From Clostridia bacterium (GTDB lineage Bacteria > Bacillota > Clostridia > UMGS1810): DNA of 27,995 nucleotides. The notes beneath the pieces were generated by a model that did no database searches, was not told the DNA's origin, and saw nothing but the letters and a program-made list of their open reading frames with translations. Below, in pieces: positions 14,915 through 23,674 of the stretch (position 1 is its first letter; the number at the start of each line of letters is the position of its first letter). Position numbers and translations under genes: made by a program. The DNA is taken from the NCBI GenBank assembly GCA_016293435.1, contig JAEDEG010000035.1, forward strand, positions 1 to 27,995. The letters are read 5' to 3'.

Positions 14915-15397
14915 ATGCAGTTGGAAGAGGGAAAAATCATTACCGGCAAAGTAACCGGTATTACAAAATTCGGTGCTTTTGTTGATTTGGGCAACGGTTT
15001 AACCGGAATGGTTCACATTTCTGAGGTTTCAACATCTTATGTTAGGGATATTAATGAGCTTATTAAGGTAGGAGATTCGGTAGATGTCAAAGTGCTCCAC
15101 GGGGATAAAAAGGGCAAGATATCTCTTTCTATCAAGCAGGTTATGCAGGAGCGCAACATCGAAAATTCCGCACCCAATCCGGTATCGGAAAGAAAAGCGC
15201 GCACGCCCAAGCTTCCCGAAACAGACCTTCATGCACAGCCCGATGAGTTTGACTGGTTCAGACCTAAGGATTCGGAGATGTCATTTGAAGACAAGCTCAA
15301 CAAATTCAAGCAGGCGAGTGACGAAAAAATGCACGACATAAAGCGCAATATGGAATCAAAGCGCGGCGGAGGCCGTTCCAAAGCAAATACATATTAA
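14915..15397 (+). CDS. yabR: YabR-like S1-domain RNA-binding protein
   Basis: This 160-residue protein starts at ATG 14915, supported by GAGGGG at about 14895-14900. Residues 1-75 are a single S1 domain: GKIITGKVTGITKFGAFVDL, GMVHISEVS, then KVLHGDKKGKISLSIKQ. The C-terminal half is charged, likely disordered, with SFEDKLNKFKQASDEKMHDI and a GGGRSK end typical of YabR and general stress protein 13-type proteins. It is 25 bases after divIC and probably in the same transcript. The family binds RNA or ribosomes; its precise role is unclear. Confidence 0.9.
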   Translation: MQLEEGKIITGKVTGITKFGAFVDLGNGLTGMVHISEVSTSYVRDINELIKVGDSVDVKVLHGDKKGKISLSIKQVMQERNIENSAPNPVSERKARTPKLPETDLHAQPDEFDWFRPKDSEMSFEDKLNKFKQASDEKMHDIKRNMESKRGGGRSKANTY

Positions 15398-15405
15398 TCA
15401 ACATC

Positions 15406-15442
15406 AAACTGCAAGGGTGTTTTTATCTCTTGCAGTTTTTTT
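15406..15442 (+). terminator. terminator closing the yab-divIC operon
   Basis: A 10-bp stem AAACTGCAAG/CTTGCAGTTT (15406-15415 with 15429-15438) is followed by a T run. Confidence 0.9.
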
Positions 15443-15466
15443 GAGCAAATTTTAATTTTAAAACAA

Positions 15467-15517
15467 AATAGAACAAGGTTGTCAAAATTGCAGATATCTT
15501 GACAACCTTGTTCTATT
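15467..15517. repeat. perfect 19-bp inverted repeat in non-coding DNA
   Basis: AATAGAACAAGGTTGTCAA (15467-15485) is the exact complement of 15499-15517, with a 13-base loop. On the minus strand a T-rich tail follows, as in a terminator, but no minus-strand gene ends here. On the plus strand no T run follows. The surrounding stretch 15443-15740 holds no gene. Confidence 0.9.
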
Positions 15518-15649
15518 AAATAACGAAAAACAAATTTTGATTAAAGCTTTGCATACAACAAGTACATTAATCTATATGTATTCTACTACAAAATAAGCGT
15601 TTTGTCAACACTTATTCTCGAAAAAATTTTTAAAAAAACTCAAAAAAAT

Positions 15650-15678
15650 TTCAAAGCCGCTTATTTCAAGGCTTTGAA
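15650..15678. repeat. 9-bp stem hairpin
   Basis: TTCAAAGCC (15650-15658) pairs with GGCTTTGAA (15670-15678). As with the nearby 19-bp repeat, the T-rich tail is on the minus-strand side (seven T bases), so it resembles a minus-strand terminator with no gene before it. Confidence 0.6.
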
Positions 15679-15752
15679 CGACTAAATATTTTTAAAAAAA
15701 TTGTTTGCAATGACATTTTATGAATGATAAGTGAAATAAATGTTACATTTTT

Positions 15753-15782
15753 TTGACAAAATAGCATATGAATTGACATAAT
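15753..15782 (+). promoter_or_regulatory. probable promoter of the M23-type gene
   Basis: TTGACA (15753-15758) and CATAAT (15777-15782) have an 18-base spacer. A second TTGACA at 15773-15778 overlaps the -10 and could pair with weaker boxes downstream. Confidence 0.6.
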
Positions 15783-15826
15783 ATGTAAAGCTTTGATAAA
15801 ATTATACTGATGAAAGGAGGTTTTTC

Positions 15827-17128
15827 ATGAAAAAATCAGCTTTTATTTTAGTATTACTTATTATATTTCAGTCTATGCTTTCTTTTTCTGCATTTGCAGA
15901 AACTCCGATATCGGTATATTGCAACGGCTCCGCCGTATCATTTGAATACGGACCGTATACGATAAACGGCACTACCATGATTTCACTAAAAGATATGGGT
16001 CAGGCACTTGGCTTTAATTGTGTGTGGGACGAACCCAACAAAACAGTAATTGTGGGCGGCGGTACATTTGCGGCCTGGGTTCAGATTAACAATCCGGTTA
16101 TACCCGTCAGCAAAAATGGTGTATTGACATATCACACCGCTTCTGTTGCACCTTGTATGATAAATGGCAGAACCTTTGTTCCGGTCAGAACTGTGGCTGA
16201 TATATATGATGGCACTGTGTACTGGAACAGCGCCTGCTCTACTGTAGGAATTGTTACCTCCTCCTACGACGGCTCCTATCAATCTCCCTATACCAGAATT
16301 ATAATAGACGGTTTCACTCCGCCTCAGACCGTGGTTATGGGAAGACCATATGTTCTCAGCGGAACTATACATTCTGCTGTTCATCTCAACAGAGTAAATG
16401 TTAAGATTATAGATAATGCAACCGGAATTACCGAAATCAACGAGACCGACTTTGATATACAGTCTTGCAGTTATATGCTTTCAAATATAGACAGCCGCAT
16501 AACCTTCGGCAAGCTTTCAAAAGGTAGCAAAACGCTGAAAATAACCTGTGTTGATGCTCATGAGGGTCGCGCCGAGTTTGACTATAGCTTTTCGGTTTCT
16601 TTTCCTCAGGGAGCAACAGTCAATTCACCGGTGTATATGCTTTGGCCGGTTCCTTCATCGGGTCTTATAACAACCATTTTTTGGTGTGACAACCCTTTCT
16701 GTCATTCCAATGCAGGCAGAGTCAACGGTCATGCCGCAATAGATATTGCAGCGAGTGAGGACGCGTCGGTTATAGCTGTTATGGACGGTGTAGTTGAAGA
16801 TCAGGGCTTTGGCTCATATGAAAATTCTCAGACCGGATATGGCAATTTTATAAGAATAGATCACGGCAACGGTCTTAAAACCCAGTATTCACATCTTTAT
16901 TCCATAAAGGTGACTACGGGGCAACAGGTCAAAGCCGGTGATATAATCGGCGGTGTGGGCAACACGGGCAACAGCACGGGCAATCATCTTGATTTTTATA
17001 TTTCTCAAGACGGTGTACGCTGTGACCCTCTCTACTATCTGGATATTCCGGCTAATGCGCGCTGTGTGGAATCCTGCGACGTACCGTTTTTTAAAGCGGC
17101 TCTTGCTGCACGAGGCATACAAAGATAG
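15827..17128 (+). CDS. secreted M23/LytM-like protein with copper-amine-oxidase-N-like domain
   Basis: This 433-residue protein has a signal peptide ending FSAFA (about residue 24). A copper-amine-oxidase N-terminal-like domain (about 25-145) contains MISLKDMGQALGFNCVWD and TFVPVRTVADIYDG, a cell-surface module common in Clostridia. A beta-rich linker region follows, then an M23 domain (about 285-415): GHAAIDIA (His302, Asp306), YSHL (His356) and STGNHLDFYI (His387, Asp389). In LytM-type enzymes the last motif is HLHF and its second His binds zinc. Here it is Asp389, so activity is doubtful or altered. It probably acts on or binds peptidoglycan outside the membrane. The ribosome binding site AAAGGAGG is strong. 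Confidence 0.88.
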   Translation: MKKSAFILVLLIIFQSMLSFSAFAETPISVYCNGSAVSFEYGPYTINGTTMISLKDMGQALGFNCVWDEPNKTVIVGGGTFAAWVQINNPVIPVSKNGVLTYHTASVAPCMINGRTFVPVRTVADIYDGTVYWNSACSTVGIVTSSYDGSYQSPYTRIIIDGFTPPQTVVMGRPYVLSGTIHSAVHLNRVNVKIIDNATGITEINETDFDIQSCSYMLSNIDSRITFGKLSKGSKTLKITCVDAHEGRAEFDYSFSVSFPQGATVNSPVYMLWPVPSSGLITTIFWCDNPFCHSNAGRVNGHAAIDIAASEDASVIAVMDGVVEDQGFGSYENSQTGYGNFIRIDHGNGLKTQYSHLYSIKVTTGQQVKAGDIIGGVGNTGNSTGNHLDFYISQDGVRCDPLYYLDIPANARCVESCDVPFFKAALAARGIQR

Positions 17129-17135
17129 CCGAATT

Positions 17136-17248
17136 TTCAATAAGCGGCAAAGCCGCGTCATTCAACGTTTTCAGTGGGAGATTGAACTCCCACTGAAAAA
17201 ATTAAATGTCATCCGCCGCCTATAGAGGCGGGGGACATCTTAATTTAG
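17136..17248 (-). mobile_element. 113-bp three-hairpin repeat element, copy 3 (reverse)
   Basis: Read on the minus strand this is the same sequence from CTAAATTAAGATG to TTATTGAA, preceded by TATAA (17253-17249). It starts 7 bases after the M23-gene stop. It has one change in hairpin 1 (GGGTGACA to GGATGACA) and a perfect hairpin 2. Confidence 0.88.
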
Positions 17249-17270
17249 TTATATTGATTGATTTTTTGTC

Positions 17271-17320
17271 AAAAAAGCTCAGACAGCAGCACCTTCAGAG
17301 TGCGCTTGTCCGAGCTTTTT
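17271..17320 (+). terminator. large intrinsic terminator
   Basis: AAAAGCTC.GACA pairs with TGTC.GAGCTTTT, with an inner GC-GCAC/GTGC-GC stem, followed by TTTTT. It presumably ended the M23 transcript before repeat copy 3 arrived between them. Confidence 0.88.
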
Positions 17321-17369
17321 CTTCGTTCTAATATTGTTTTTGAACTCATAGGATAATACGGGTGATTCT

Positions 17370-17870
17370 ATGAGCATAAAAAAATGGCACATTGCAGGTT
17401 GTGTTTTTGTTATAATAATGGGAGTTGTATCTCATTTTGCCTATGATTTTTTTGGAAAGAATACCTATGCCGGATATTTTTTCCCGATAAACGAAAGTGT
17501 TTGGGAGCATCTTAAGCTTATTTTTTGGCCGGCGATATATTTTATGATACCGGAATATTTTGGATATGGCAGACGCATAACAGATTTTTTTGCTGTCAAG
17601 ATGTCTGCACTGTTCTGCGCTATGTGCACTGTAGTTATATTTTTTTATACATATTCGGGTGTTCTGGGATTTAATCTCCTTGCTGCCGATGTTTTTTCAT
17701 TTTTTGCCGCGGTTTTGATATATACATATATCAGCCTGAGACTAATTTCGGGCACGGGCAGCGATGACAGAGGAGACAATATACGAGGGCTTGCGGTTTT
17801 GCTTTTGTTTGCATTGTGTTTTGTATTCTGGACATACAATCCGCCTGAGCTCGGTATATTTTGGGGATAA
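17370..17870 (+). CDS. DUF6512-like membrane protein
   Basis: This 166-residue protein has about five membrane segments and the motif FFPINESVWEHLKLIFWPAI near residues 37-56, the recognisable core of the DUF6512 family of Firmicutes membrane proteins with no known function. The N-terminal helix is HIAGCVFVIIMGVVSHFAYDFF. The end, TYNPPELGIFWG, is slightly shorter than I would expect; related proteins continue a few residues after the PPELP-like motif, so the C-terminus may be clipped. GGGTGA precedes the ATG at short spacing. It appears monocistronic. Confidence 0.7.
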   Translation: MSIKKWHIAGCVFVIIMGVVSHFAYDFFGKNTYAGYFFPINESVWEHLKLIFWPAIYFMIPEYFGYGRRITDFFAVKMSALFCAMCTVVIFFYTYSGVLGFNLLAADVFSFFAAVLIYTYISLRLISGTGSDDRGDNIRGLAVLLLFALCFVFWTYNPPELGIFWG

Positions 17871-17972
17871 GCGGCATTTCTTATCATCATAATAACAGGC
17901 TCCAAAAGGAAAAATCAAGCGCTGAGAAAGTTCTTTAAATTTAACAGGTGTTTTTTGTATGATTTATTTTGC

Positions 17973-18001
17973 TTGACTTTTTTATTTTTCTAATATATAA
18001 T
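17973..18001 (+). promoter_or_regulatory. promoter of the plus-strand Gfo/Idh/MocA gene
   Basis: TTGACT (17973-17978) and TATAAT (17996-18001) are 17 bases apart. The leader to ATG 18113 is about 105 bases. It contains an 8-bp perfect inverted repeat GCTTTATA/TATAAAGC (18011-18018 with 18045-18052) whose loop holds AAGGAGAAA. No gene is visible in 17871-18112. Confidence 0.8.
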
Positions 18002-18112
18002 TATTTTGGAGCTTTATACATAGCAAATCCTAAGGAGAAAAAGCTATAAAGCCCCGCCATACATACTAAATGAGCCGTAACACTAAATTAAAACACAGAG
18101 AGGAAATTAAAC

Positions 18113-18955
18113 ATGAAAAAAATAGGATTTATAGATTATTATCTTGATGAGTGGCATGCCAATAATTATCCTGAGTTTATTAGACAGCAGGGCGGCGGCA
18201 ATTTTGAAGTAGCCCATGCATGGGCAAAAATTGATTCTCCGCATCCCGGCGGAATGACAAATAAGCAGTGGAGTGAAAAATACGGTATTCCGGTCTTGGA
18301 AACGATGGAAGAACTAATTGAAAAAAGTGATTATCTCATAGTTCTTTCTCCGGATAATCCCGAGATGCATGAGGAGCTTTGTCAGATGCCTCTTGAATCC
18401 GGCAAAAACACTTATATAGACAAGACCTTTGCGCCAAATAAGGCAAGCGCACTGCGAATATTTGAGCAGGCAGACAAATTTGGTACAAGCTGTTATTCTT
18501 CGTCGGCACTCTATTATGCCGATGAATATCAAAATATAGAAAAAGATGGCCTTTGCGTGATAAACAGCTCCGGTCCGGGAACCTATGAAATGTATTCAAT
18601 TCATCAGATTGAACCGATTGTAAAGCTTATGGGCACAGGCAAGAAAAAGCGTATTATGAGCGTTGGAACAGATGCCTACAAAGCAATGATACTTGAATAC
18701 GAAGATGGCAGACAGGCAAGATTTGCAAATTTTTTGGAGGGGGCACCCTTTAGGATGAATCTTGGCTATTCGGATGGGAAAACTGTGTCGACAGAGGTTA
18801 CATCTGACTTTTTTGCCTGCTGCATAAAAAACATGCTCAAATTTTTTGACACAGGGATTATCCCTGTACCTCACGAAAATACAGTGGAAGTAATTGAGAT
18901 AAGAGAAGCCGGTCTCAAAGCTATGAAAACTCCGTTCACATGGATTGAGGTATAA
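18113..18955 (+). CDS. Gfo/Idh/MocA-like oxidoreductase, divergent
   Basis: This 280-residue protein begins MKKIGFIDYYLDEWHANNYP, a Rossmann-like first strand lacking the usual GxGxxG. Later parts fit the family: VLETMEELIEKSDYLIVLSP (second half of the nucleotide-binding fold) and GKNTYIDKTFAPN, equivalent to the EKP segment with Lys kept. The C-terminal part has YSIHQIEPIVKLMGTG, matching the region with the family's catalytic His. It is shorter than typical members (about 330-390). Without the glycine motif the cofactor is uncertain. GAGAGGAAA precedes ATG. It converges on a canonical family member at 19070 and shares a terminator with it. Substrate unknown, probably sugar-related. Confidence 0.75.
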   Translation: MKKIGFIDYYLDEWHANNYPEFIRQQGGGNFEVAHAWAKIDSPHPGGMTNKQWSEKYGIPVLETMEELIEKSDYLIVLSPDNPEMHEELCQMPLESGKNTYIDKTFAPNKASALRIFEQADKFGTSCYSSSALYYADEYQNIEKDGLCVINSSGPGTYEMYSIHQIEPIVKLMGTGKKKRIMSVGTDAYKAMILEYEDGRQARFANFLEGAPFRMNLGYSDGKTVSTEVTSDFFACCIKNMLKFFDTGIIPVPHENTVEVIEIREAGLKAMKTPFTWIEV

Positions 18956-18970
18956 ATTTTAAATTTAAAT

Positions 18971-19008
18971 CAAGCCACCGTGCGACAAAAGGCATGCACG
19001 GTGGCTTG
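18971..19008. terminator. bidirectional terminator between convergent oxidoreductase genes
   Basis: A perfect 13-bp stem CAAGCCACCGTGC (18971-18983 with 18996-19008) has a 12-base loop. T and A residues flank both sides, though runs are short. Confidence 0.75.
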
Positions 19009-19069
19009 AAACAGCAATAAAGCTTGCTCTGTAAAATTTCAAAAATAGAAATTATGTATTACTTTAAAA

Positions 19070-20083
19070 TCAGAAATCGTAATCAACCTGAACCGGCTTA
19101 TGCTCTTTGGCACTTTCGATAGCGGCAAGACAAATAGAAACCGTTGCAGCGCCTTCATAGGGGCTGAGGATGGGTTCTCTGCCGTCGATGATACAGTTGC
19201 AAAATTCATTTACTTCATCAACGATATTGTGGTTGCTCACAGCAACGGGAATTTTAACCGGTATACTATGAGCGCCGGGATTGGTATAAAGATTGTCTTT
19301 ATACAGTGTAAGATACTCGCTCGTATTGTCTACAATAATCGTTCCCTTTGTACCGTAGAGAACTGTTCTCATGGTATAATCGCGCTTACATCCGGTTGAG
19401 CAGAATACCTTGCCTATAACATCATTTGGAAACTGCATTACCGAGATTGTGCAGTCGTTTGAGGGCCAGTCTTTAAGAACCTTGTGATTTGCATAGGCAA
19501 AAACCTCAGAGGGGTTTCCCGCAATCCATCTGAGAAGGTCAACAGCGTGACATGCTCCGCCGAGAAAGCCGTCTCTTTCGGGATCGTTCTTTCTCCATTC
19601 GCACTTCATACCGGAGTAATCGTGAGCATATTCACTTTCTACAAAGAACAGCTCGCCTATGTCACCGTTATCTATAATTTCCTTAGCTTTTACAAAGCTG
19701 GGAGTAAATCGGCAAATCTGACCTACCATAAGATATTTTCCGGTTTCTTTTGAAGCCTTGATCATTTCTTTACATTCGTTGAGCCTGAGTGCAAGCGGTT
19801 TTTCACAAAGTACATCCTTGCCCGCACGGAGAGCCTTTATTACATAATCGCAATGAAGCTGATCGGGCAGTGCAATTGATACAGCTGTGATATCCTTGTT
19901 TTCAAGCACATCGTCAAAGTTTGATGTATATGGTACACCGTACTTTTCGCTCATTTGTTTTGTTTTTTCTTCATCGGTATCGCAAAGAAGCATAAGCTCT
20001 GCATTTTTGTGTGCTGCAAAAGCTTCTACGTGTCTGCTTCCGAAACCGTTAACGCCTACAACGGCTACTTTGATCTTGTCCAT
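19070..20083 (-). CDS. Gfo/Idh/MocA family NAD(P)-dependent oxidoreductase
   Basis: This 337-residue protein starts with the Rossmann signature VAVVGVNGFGSRH (GxNGxG). It continues VSIALPDQLHCDYVIKALRAG and CEKPLAL, the EKP motif whose Lys is catalytic. GGACHAVDLLRWIAG carries the family's active-site His region. The C-terminal domain forms the substrate-binding beta sheet. Members oxidise or reduce sugars, inositols and their derivatives. GGAGGAATTATAAA before ATG gives a good ribosome binding site. It converges with a divergent relative at 18113. The gap 20084-20257 is AT-rich with no gene. Confidence 0.92.
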   Translation of the reverse strand: MDKIKVAVVGVNGFGSRHVEAFAAHKNAELMLLCDTDEEKTKQMSEKYGVPYTSNFDDVLENKDITAVSIALPDQLHCDYVIKALRAGKDVLCEKPLALRLNECKEMIKASKETGKYLMVGQICRFTPSFVKAKEIIDNGDIGELFFVESEYAHDYSGMKCEWRKNDPERDGFLGGACHAVDLLRWIAGNPSEVFAYANHKVLKDWPSNDCTISVMQFPNDVIGKVFCSTGCKRDYTMRTVLYGTKGTIIVDNTSEYLTLYKDNLYTNPGAHSIPVKIPVAVSNHNIVDEVNEFCNCIIDGREPILSPYEGAATVSICLAAIESAKEHKPVQVDYDF

Positions 20084-20257
20084 TTTATAATTCCTCCATC
20101 TTTTAAATTATTGCATATATATTAATAATTATAATAAATAGCACAGTAAAATAATATCATTACAACATGAAAAAATCAAGTAAATATATCTACAAAATAG
20201 TAAAATATATTTCGATTTTTGAACGCTGCGTAGAATTGTGCTTCACTTTTTAAGAGC

Positions 20258-21238
20258 TTACATCATGTTTGCTATAATTATATCTATGGCAGACCAACCG
20301 TCCAAAATACCGTTTTTTATTTTGTGGTCCGATTCGCTGCACAGGTTTATTATTTTGTCAATATCCTCCACTGTCATACGGGCAGCCTGCTTAAGGATAA
20401 GATTTACATAATAATAGCTCTTCCCAAGCTTTGCGGCAATTTCACCGGCACTCATGGCTTTCGAAAGTATTTTTACTTTTCTGAGCTGATTATATTTGGA
20501 AAAAATAGCACCGTTTATTGCTATGGGTTCTTCTCTGAGCTGCTTGAGCTCTTCATATTTTTTTGAGGCGGATGAGGCATTTCCTGCAAGCAAATCGTCA
20601 ATCATGTCAAAAACTCTGCTTTCTGCCACCTTACAGCAGCATACATCAATATCTTTCTCGGTAATAGCCTTTGAGCTGCAATATGAAACCAGCTTATCAA
20701 TCTCACCTTTAAGAAGATACATGTTTGACGAGCAGCATTCTATAAGATACTTTGCAGCATTTGATGAAATTTCTTTCCCGCCGTCTTCGGCGTGCCTGCC
20801 AATCCAGTTTATGAGATCTGCCTCTTTCTGATACGGAAATTCGTCAACCGAATGAAGCTTTGACACCGATTTATAAAGCACTGTGGTTTTGTTAACCTCG
20901 GCCTCCGAAAAAATAATAATAACAAAATCGGGCACATCTTCAAAAAGCTTCTGCCAGTATTTTTTTTCGGATTCTGTTGCCTTTTTAAAAAGACCGCTGT
21001 TTTTTATATAGAGAATTTTCTTTTCACTCATGCATGGATAACTACTTACATATTCGTCAATTTCTTGGGCATCAGGCTTTTTGGCAGTATACTCCTTGTA
21101 GTTGAAATCTGCAAAAGACGGATCGAGCACCTTTTTTATAACAGCATTTTTGTAGCTGTCTCTCAAATAGTCCTCATCGCCCCAGAGTAAATACACATTT
21201 TTAAAATTATTACTTTTAATATCATCTTTTACCGACAT
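20258..21238 (-). CDS. holA: DNA polymerase III delta subunit
   Basis: This 326-residue protein has the HolA opening NVYLLWGDEDYLRDSYKNAV, the AAA+-like region with IIIFSEAEVNKTTVLYK, LINWIGRHAEDGGKEISSNAAKYLIECC, then LLKGEIDKLVSYC and a C-terminal helical domain (VNLILKQAARMTVEDIDKII). Delta opens the beta sliding clamp in the clamp loader. It lies 30 bases downstream of comEC, the usual comEC-holA order in Firmicutes. The rpsT gene often found next is not present. AAAGGAAC precedes ATG. Confidence 0.93.
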   Translation of the reverse strand: MSVKDDIKSNNFKNVYLLWGDEDYLRDSYKNAVIKKVLDPSFADFNYKEYTAKKPDAQEIDEYVSSYPCMSEKKILYIKNSGLFKKATESEKKYWQKLFEDVPDFVIIIFSEAEVNKTTVLYKSVSKLHSVDEFPYQKEADLINWIGRHAEDGGKEISSNAAKYLIECCSSNMYLLKGEIDKLVSYCSSKAITEKDIDVCCCKVAESRVFDMIDDLLAGNASSASKKYEELKQLREEPIAINGAIFSKYNQLRKVKILSKAMSAGEIAAKLGKSYYYVNLILKQAARMTVEDIDKIINLCSESDHKIKNGILDGWSAIDIIIANMM

Positions 21239-21268
21239 TGTTTATAAGTTCCTTTTCTGTTTCTGCAT

Positions 21269-23512
21269 TTATTTGGACTTTTTCATTGTTTCTATTGATA
21301 TATTACCTTTTTTATCTGCTCTCACGGTCACAGCACCGCTTTTGTCTGTTCTGTAATAATTGGTCTGTGAATTTTTAAGAGCTTCAAGCGTTTTTTCATC
21401 GGGATGGTTATAGCTGTTGTTAAGCCCGCAGGATATTACCGCCGCTTTAGCACCGCATTTGTCAATCAACAGCTTTAGGTTTTTGCTCTTTCCGCCATGA
21501 TGCGGTATCTTCAGTATGTCACATCCAATATCCTTGCCGATAATATTTTCTATTCCGCTGTCTTCGGCATCACCGCAAAACAAAAAGTCCGATTCACCGT
21601 ATGAAAGCTTTAGTATAACCGACATATCGTTATTTTCACAAAACATTGATTTGTCGGGAGATATGACATCGATTACAGCACCGCCGCTCAGATCTATATG
21701 TGATCCGGCACTCAGATAATATATTTTTGTGTTTGATTTTATGCACGAATACAGCAAAGCCTCTTTGTTTTTGACAGCATTGCTTTGTGTGGGGTCAAAA
21801 TAACGCGGTATTGCCAAGGCTTTGACCTTTCCGCTTTCTATAAGATGGGGCAGTATATTCATATGGTCAGAGTGAAAATGACTGACCGCAACCATATCAA
21901 GAGCATAGATATTTTTTGCTCTCAGGGTTGCCGCTATTGCTTCTGCTGTATATTCTCCGTCTCCGTGAGTGCCGCTGTCTATCATGATGCTTTGTCCGTT
22001 TATCTCGGCTATGGCACAGTCGCCCTGACCAACATCGGCAAAGGTGACGCATATTTCATCCTTTGGCGGTGCAAATAAAGCATACATACCCGACAGCACA
22101 GAAAAGATGCAAAGAATTATAATTGCATATCTGCAGCCGTGTTTTACATAAGTATACCAATAAATCAAAAAAACTGCAAGAGCAAATATTATTATGACAA
22201 AATATATCAAATATGTATCGACTATTGCATAGGGGAGCGAAGAAACGGTCTTAGCTGTCCATATTATAAATTCCGATAGAGCCGTTATGACAAAGCCCAA
22301 AATTTGTGACAATATTCCCGGCGCAATTGCCGTGATAACGGCAAAGCATGCACCAAAACCAAGAAAGCAGCTCATTACCGGTATGACAAGTGCATTGGCA
22401 AGCCATGAATATATTGGAATATATCCGAAGGATGTTACGGTCACGGGTAGGGTGAAGAGGGTTGTCATTGCAGAAACCGTGAAGGTGCTTCCTATATAGC
22501 TTTGCGCAAAGGGACGGAGCATTTTTATTTGCTTCATTATTTTTATTGCATCCGCACTTATCAGCACACCCATTGTAGAAAGGCACGACAGCCAAAAGGA
22601 AATGCTGTACATGTTGTATGGCATTGCAATAAGTATCAAAAAGGCGGTCATCACCAGTGCATGCTTCGAATCGGCTCTTCTGGGGATGAGTGAAGCCGCT
22701 GAGAAAATAAGCATCATTATAAATGCTCTGATTACCGAAATTCCCATCCCGGTAAAAATAAGAACAAAGCCTCCGGTTAATATTGCAGCAATAAGCGATA
22801 CTATTGCCTTTTTGATTCTTTTTAGCTTAAGCTTCGAAATTGCATAAAATACAATACATATAAACAAATTGAGATGCAGACCCGAAATCGCCACAATATG
22901 ATAAATGCCCGATTTTTTAAAAGCTTCTGCACACTCACTGTCAATGCCGGTGCGATCGCCTGTGAGTACCGCTTTAAGCAGTGAAGCATTTTGAACGCTT
23001 AGTGTGTTGTCTGCCGCTGTTATGAATTGCTTTCGGATTTTGTATATAGCTCTAAAAAAGCCATTTTCATAAGAAATCAGCTTTGCATTGCTGCCGTCTG
23101 TGTAACAAACTCCTGAGCAGTTTTGACTTTTGAGGTATTCCTTGTAGTCAAATGCGCCCTCGTTGCCGAGAGCGGCAGCGGTCTGAAGCTTTCCTGCGAG
23201 CTCTATAATATCGCCTTTTTGAGGAAAATGCGGCATGCCTTTTACCGAAAAATATATTATTGCCCCCTTAAGAGCTTTTTCTTTGTGGGTAACAAGCTTG
23301 GCATAAAAGGTTGTTCTATCCGAGTCCTTTCTCGCCGGAAAGGAGGTTATCTCACATATGAACACACTTTCTGTATCAATTGAGTTTATTTTTTCTTCAA
23401 TGCGGTCATAATTATTATTGTATTCATTAAGAGATACAAGCATAAGTGCAGTGAGCACAGCAAATAGTATAATGTAGCTTAAATTTTTTGTCAAAATTTG
23501 TAATATTTTCAT
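21269..23512 (-). CDS. comEC: ComEC/Rec2 DNA uptake channel
   Basis: This 747-residue protein shows the three ComEC parts in order. A membrane-anchored N-terminal OB-like domain (about 1-170) includes GDIIELAGKL. The competence domain (about 200-470) has SGIYHIVAISGLHLNLFICI and many membrane helices. A C-terminal metallo-beta-lactamase-like domain (about 490-740) carries HFHSDH (His545, His547, Asp549, His550) and FADVGQGDCA. It carries single-stranded DNA across the membrane during transformation. It looks complete. No other competence genes are in the window, so whether the cell is competent is open. Confidence 0.94.
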   Translation of the reverse strand: MKILQILTKNLSYIILFAVLTALMLVSLNEYNNNYDRIEEKINSIDTESVFICEITSFPARKDSDRTTFYAKLVTHKEKALKGAIIYFSVKGMPHFPQKGDIIELAGKLQTAAALGNEGAFDYKEYLKSQNCSGVCYTDGSNAKLISYENGFFRAIYKIRKQFITAADNTLSVQNASLLKAVLTGDRTGIDSECAEAFKKSGIYHIVAISGLHLNLFICIVFYAISKLKLKRIKKAIVSLIAAILTGGFVLIFTGMGISVIRAFIMMLIFSAASLIPRRADSKHALVMTAFLILIAMPYNMYSISFWLSCLSTMGVLISADAIKIMKQIKMLRPFAQSYIGSTFTVSAMTTLFTLPVTVTSFGYIPIYSWLANALVIPVMSCFLGFGACFAVITAIAPGILSQILGFVITALSEFIIWTAKTVSSLPYAIVDTYLIYFVIIIFALAVFLIYWYTYVKHGCRYAIIILCIFSVLSGMYALFAPPKDEICVTFADVGQGDCAIAEINGQSIMIDSGTHGDGEYTAEAIAATLRAKNIYALDMVAVSHFHSDHMNILPHLIESGKVKALAIPRYFDPTQSNAVKNKEALLYSCIKSNTKIYYLSAGSHIDLSGGAVIDVISPDKSMFCENNDMSVILKLSYGESDFLFCGDAEDSGIENIIGKDIGCDILKIPHHGGKSKNLKLLIDKCGAKAAVISCGLNNSYNHPDEKTLEALKNSQTNYYRTDKSGAVTVRADKKGNISIETMKKSK

Positions 23513-23575
23513 TTTATTATGCCTTTAAAATAATTTTATGACAATATATTAACACTTTTTTGTACAAATAACAAC

Positions 23576-23604
23576 TTGATTTTATCTAAAATATGTTATA
23601 TAAT
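23576..23604 (+). promoter_or_regulatory. promoter of the metallophosphoesterase-tig-clp region
   Basis: TTGATT (23576-23581) and TATAAT (23599-23604) are separated by 17 bases, in the divergent gap after the comEC start. Confidence 0.75.
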
Positions 23605-23674
23605 ATGTTTTGCTGTAAATTGTAAATTGGATTGTTATGTAATTTGGTGGTTTTGTCGGAGGAGGAATATACAT

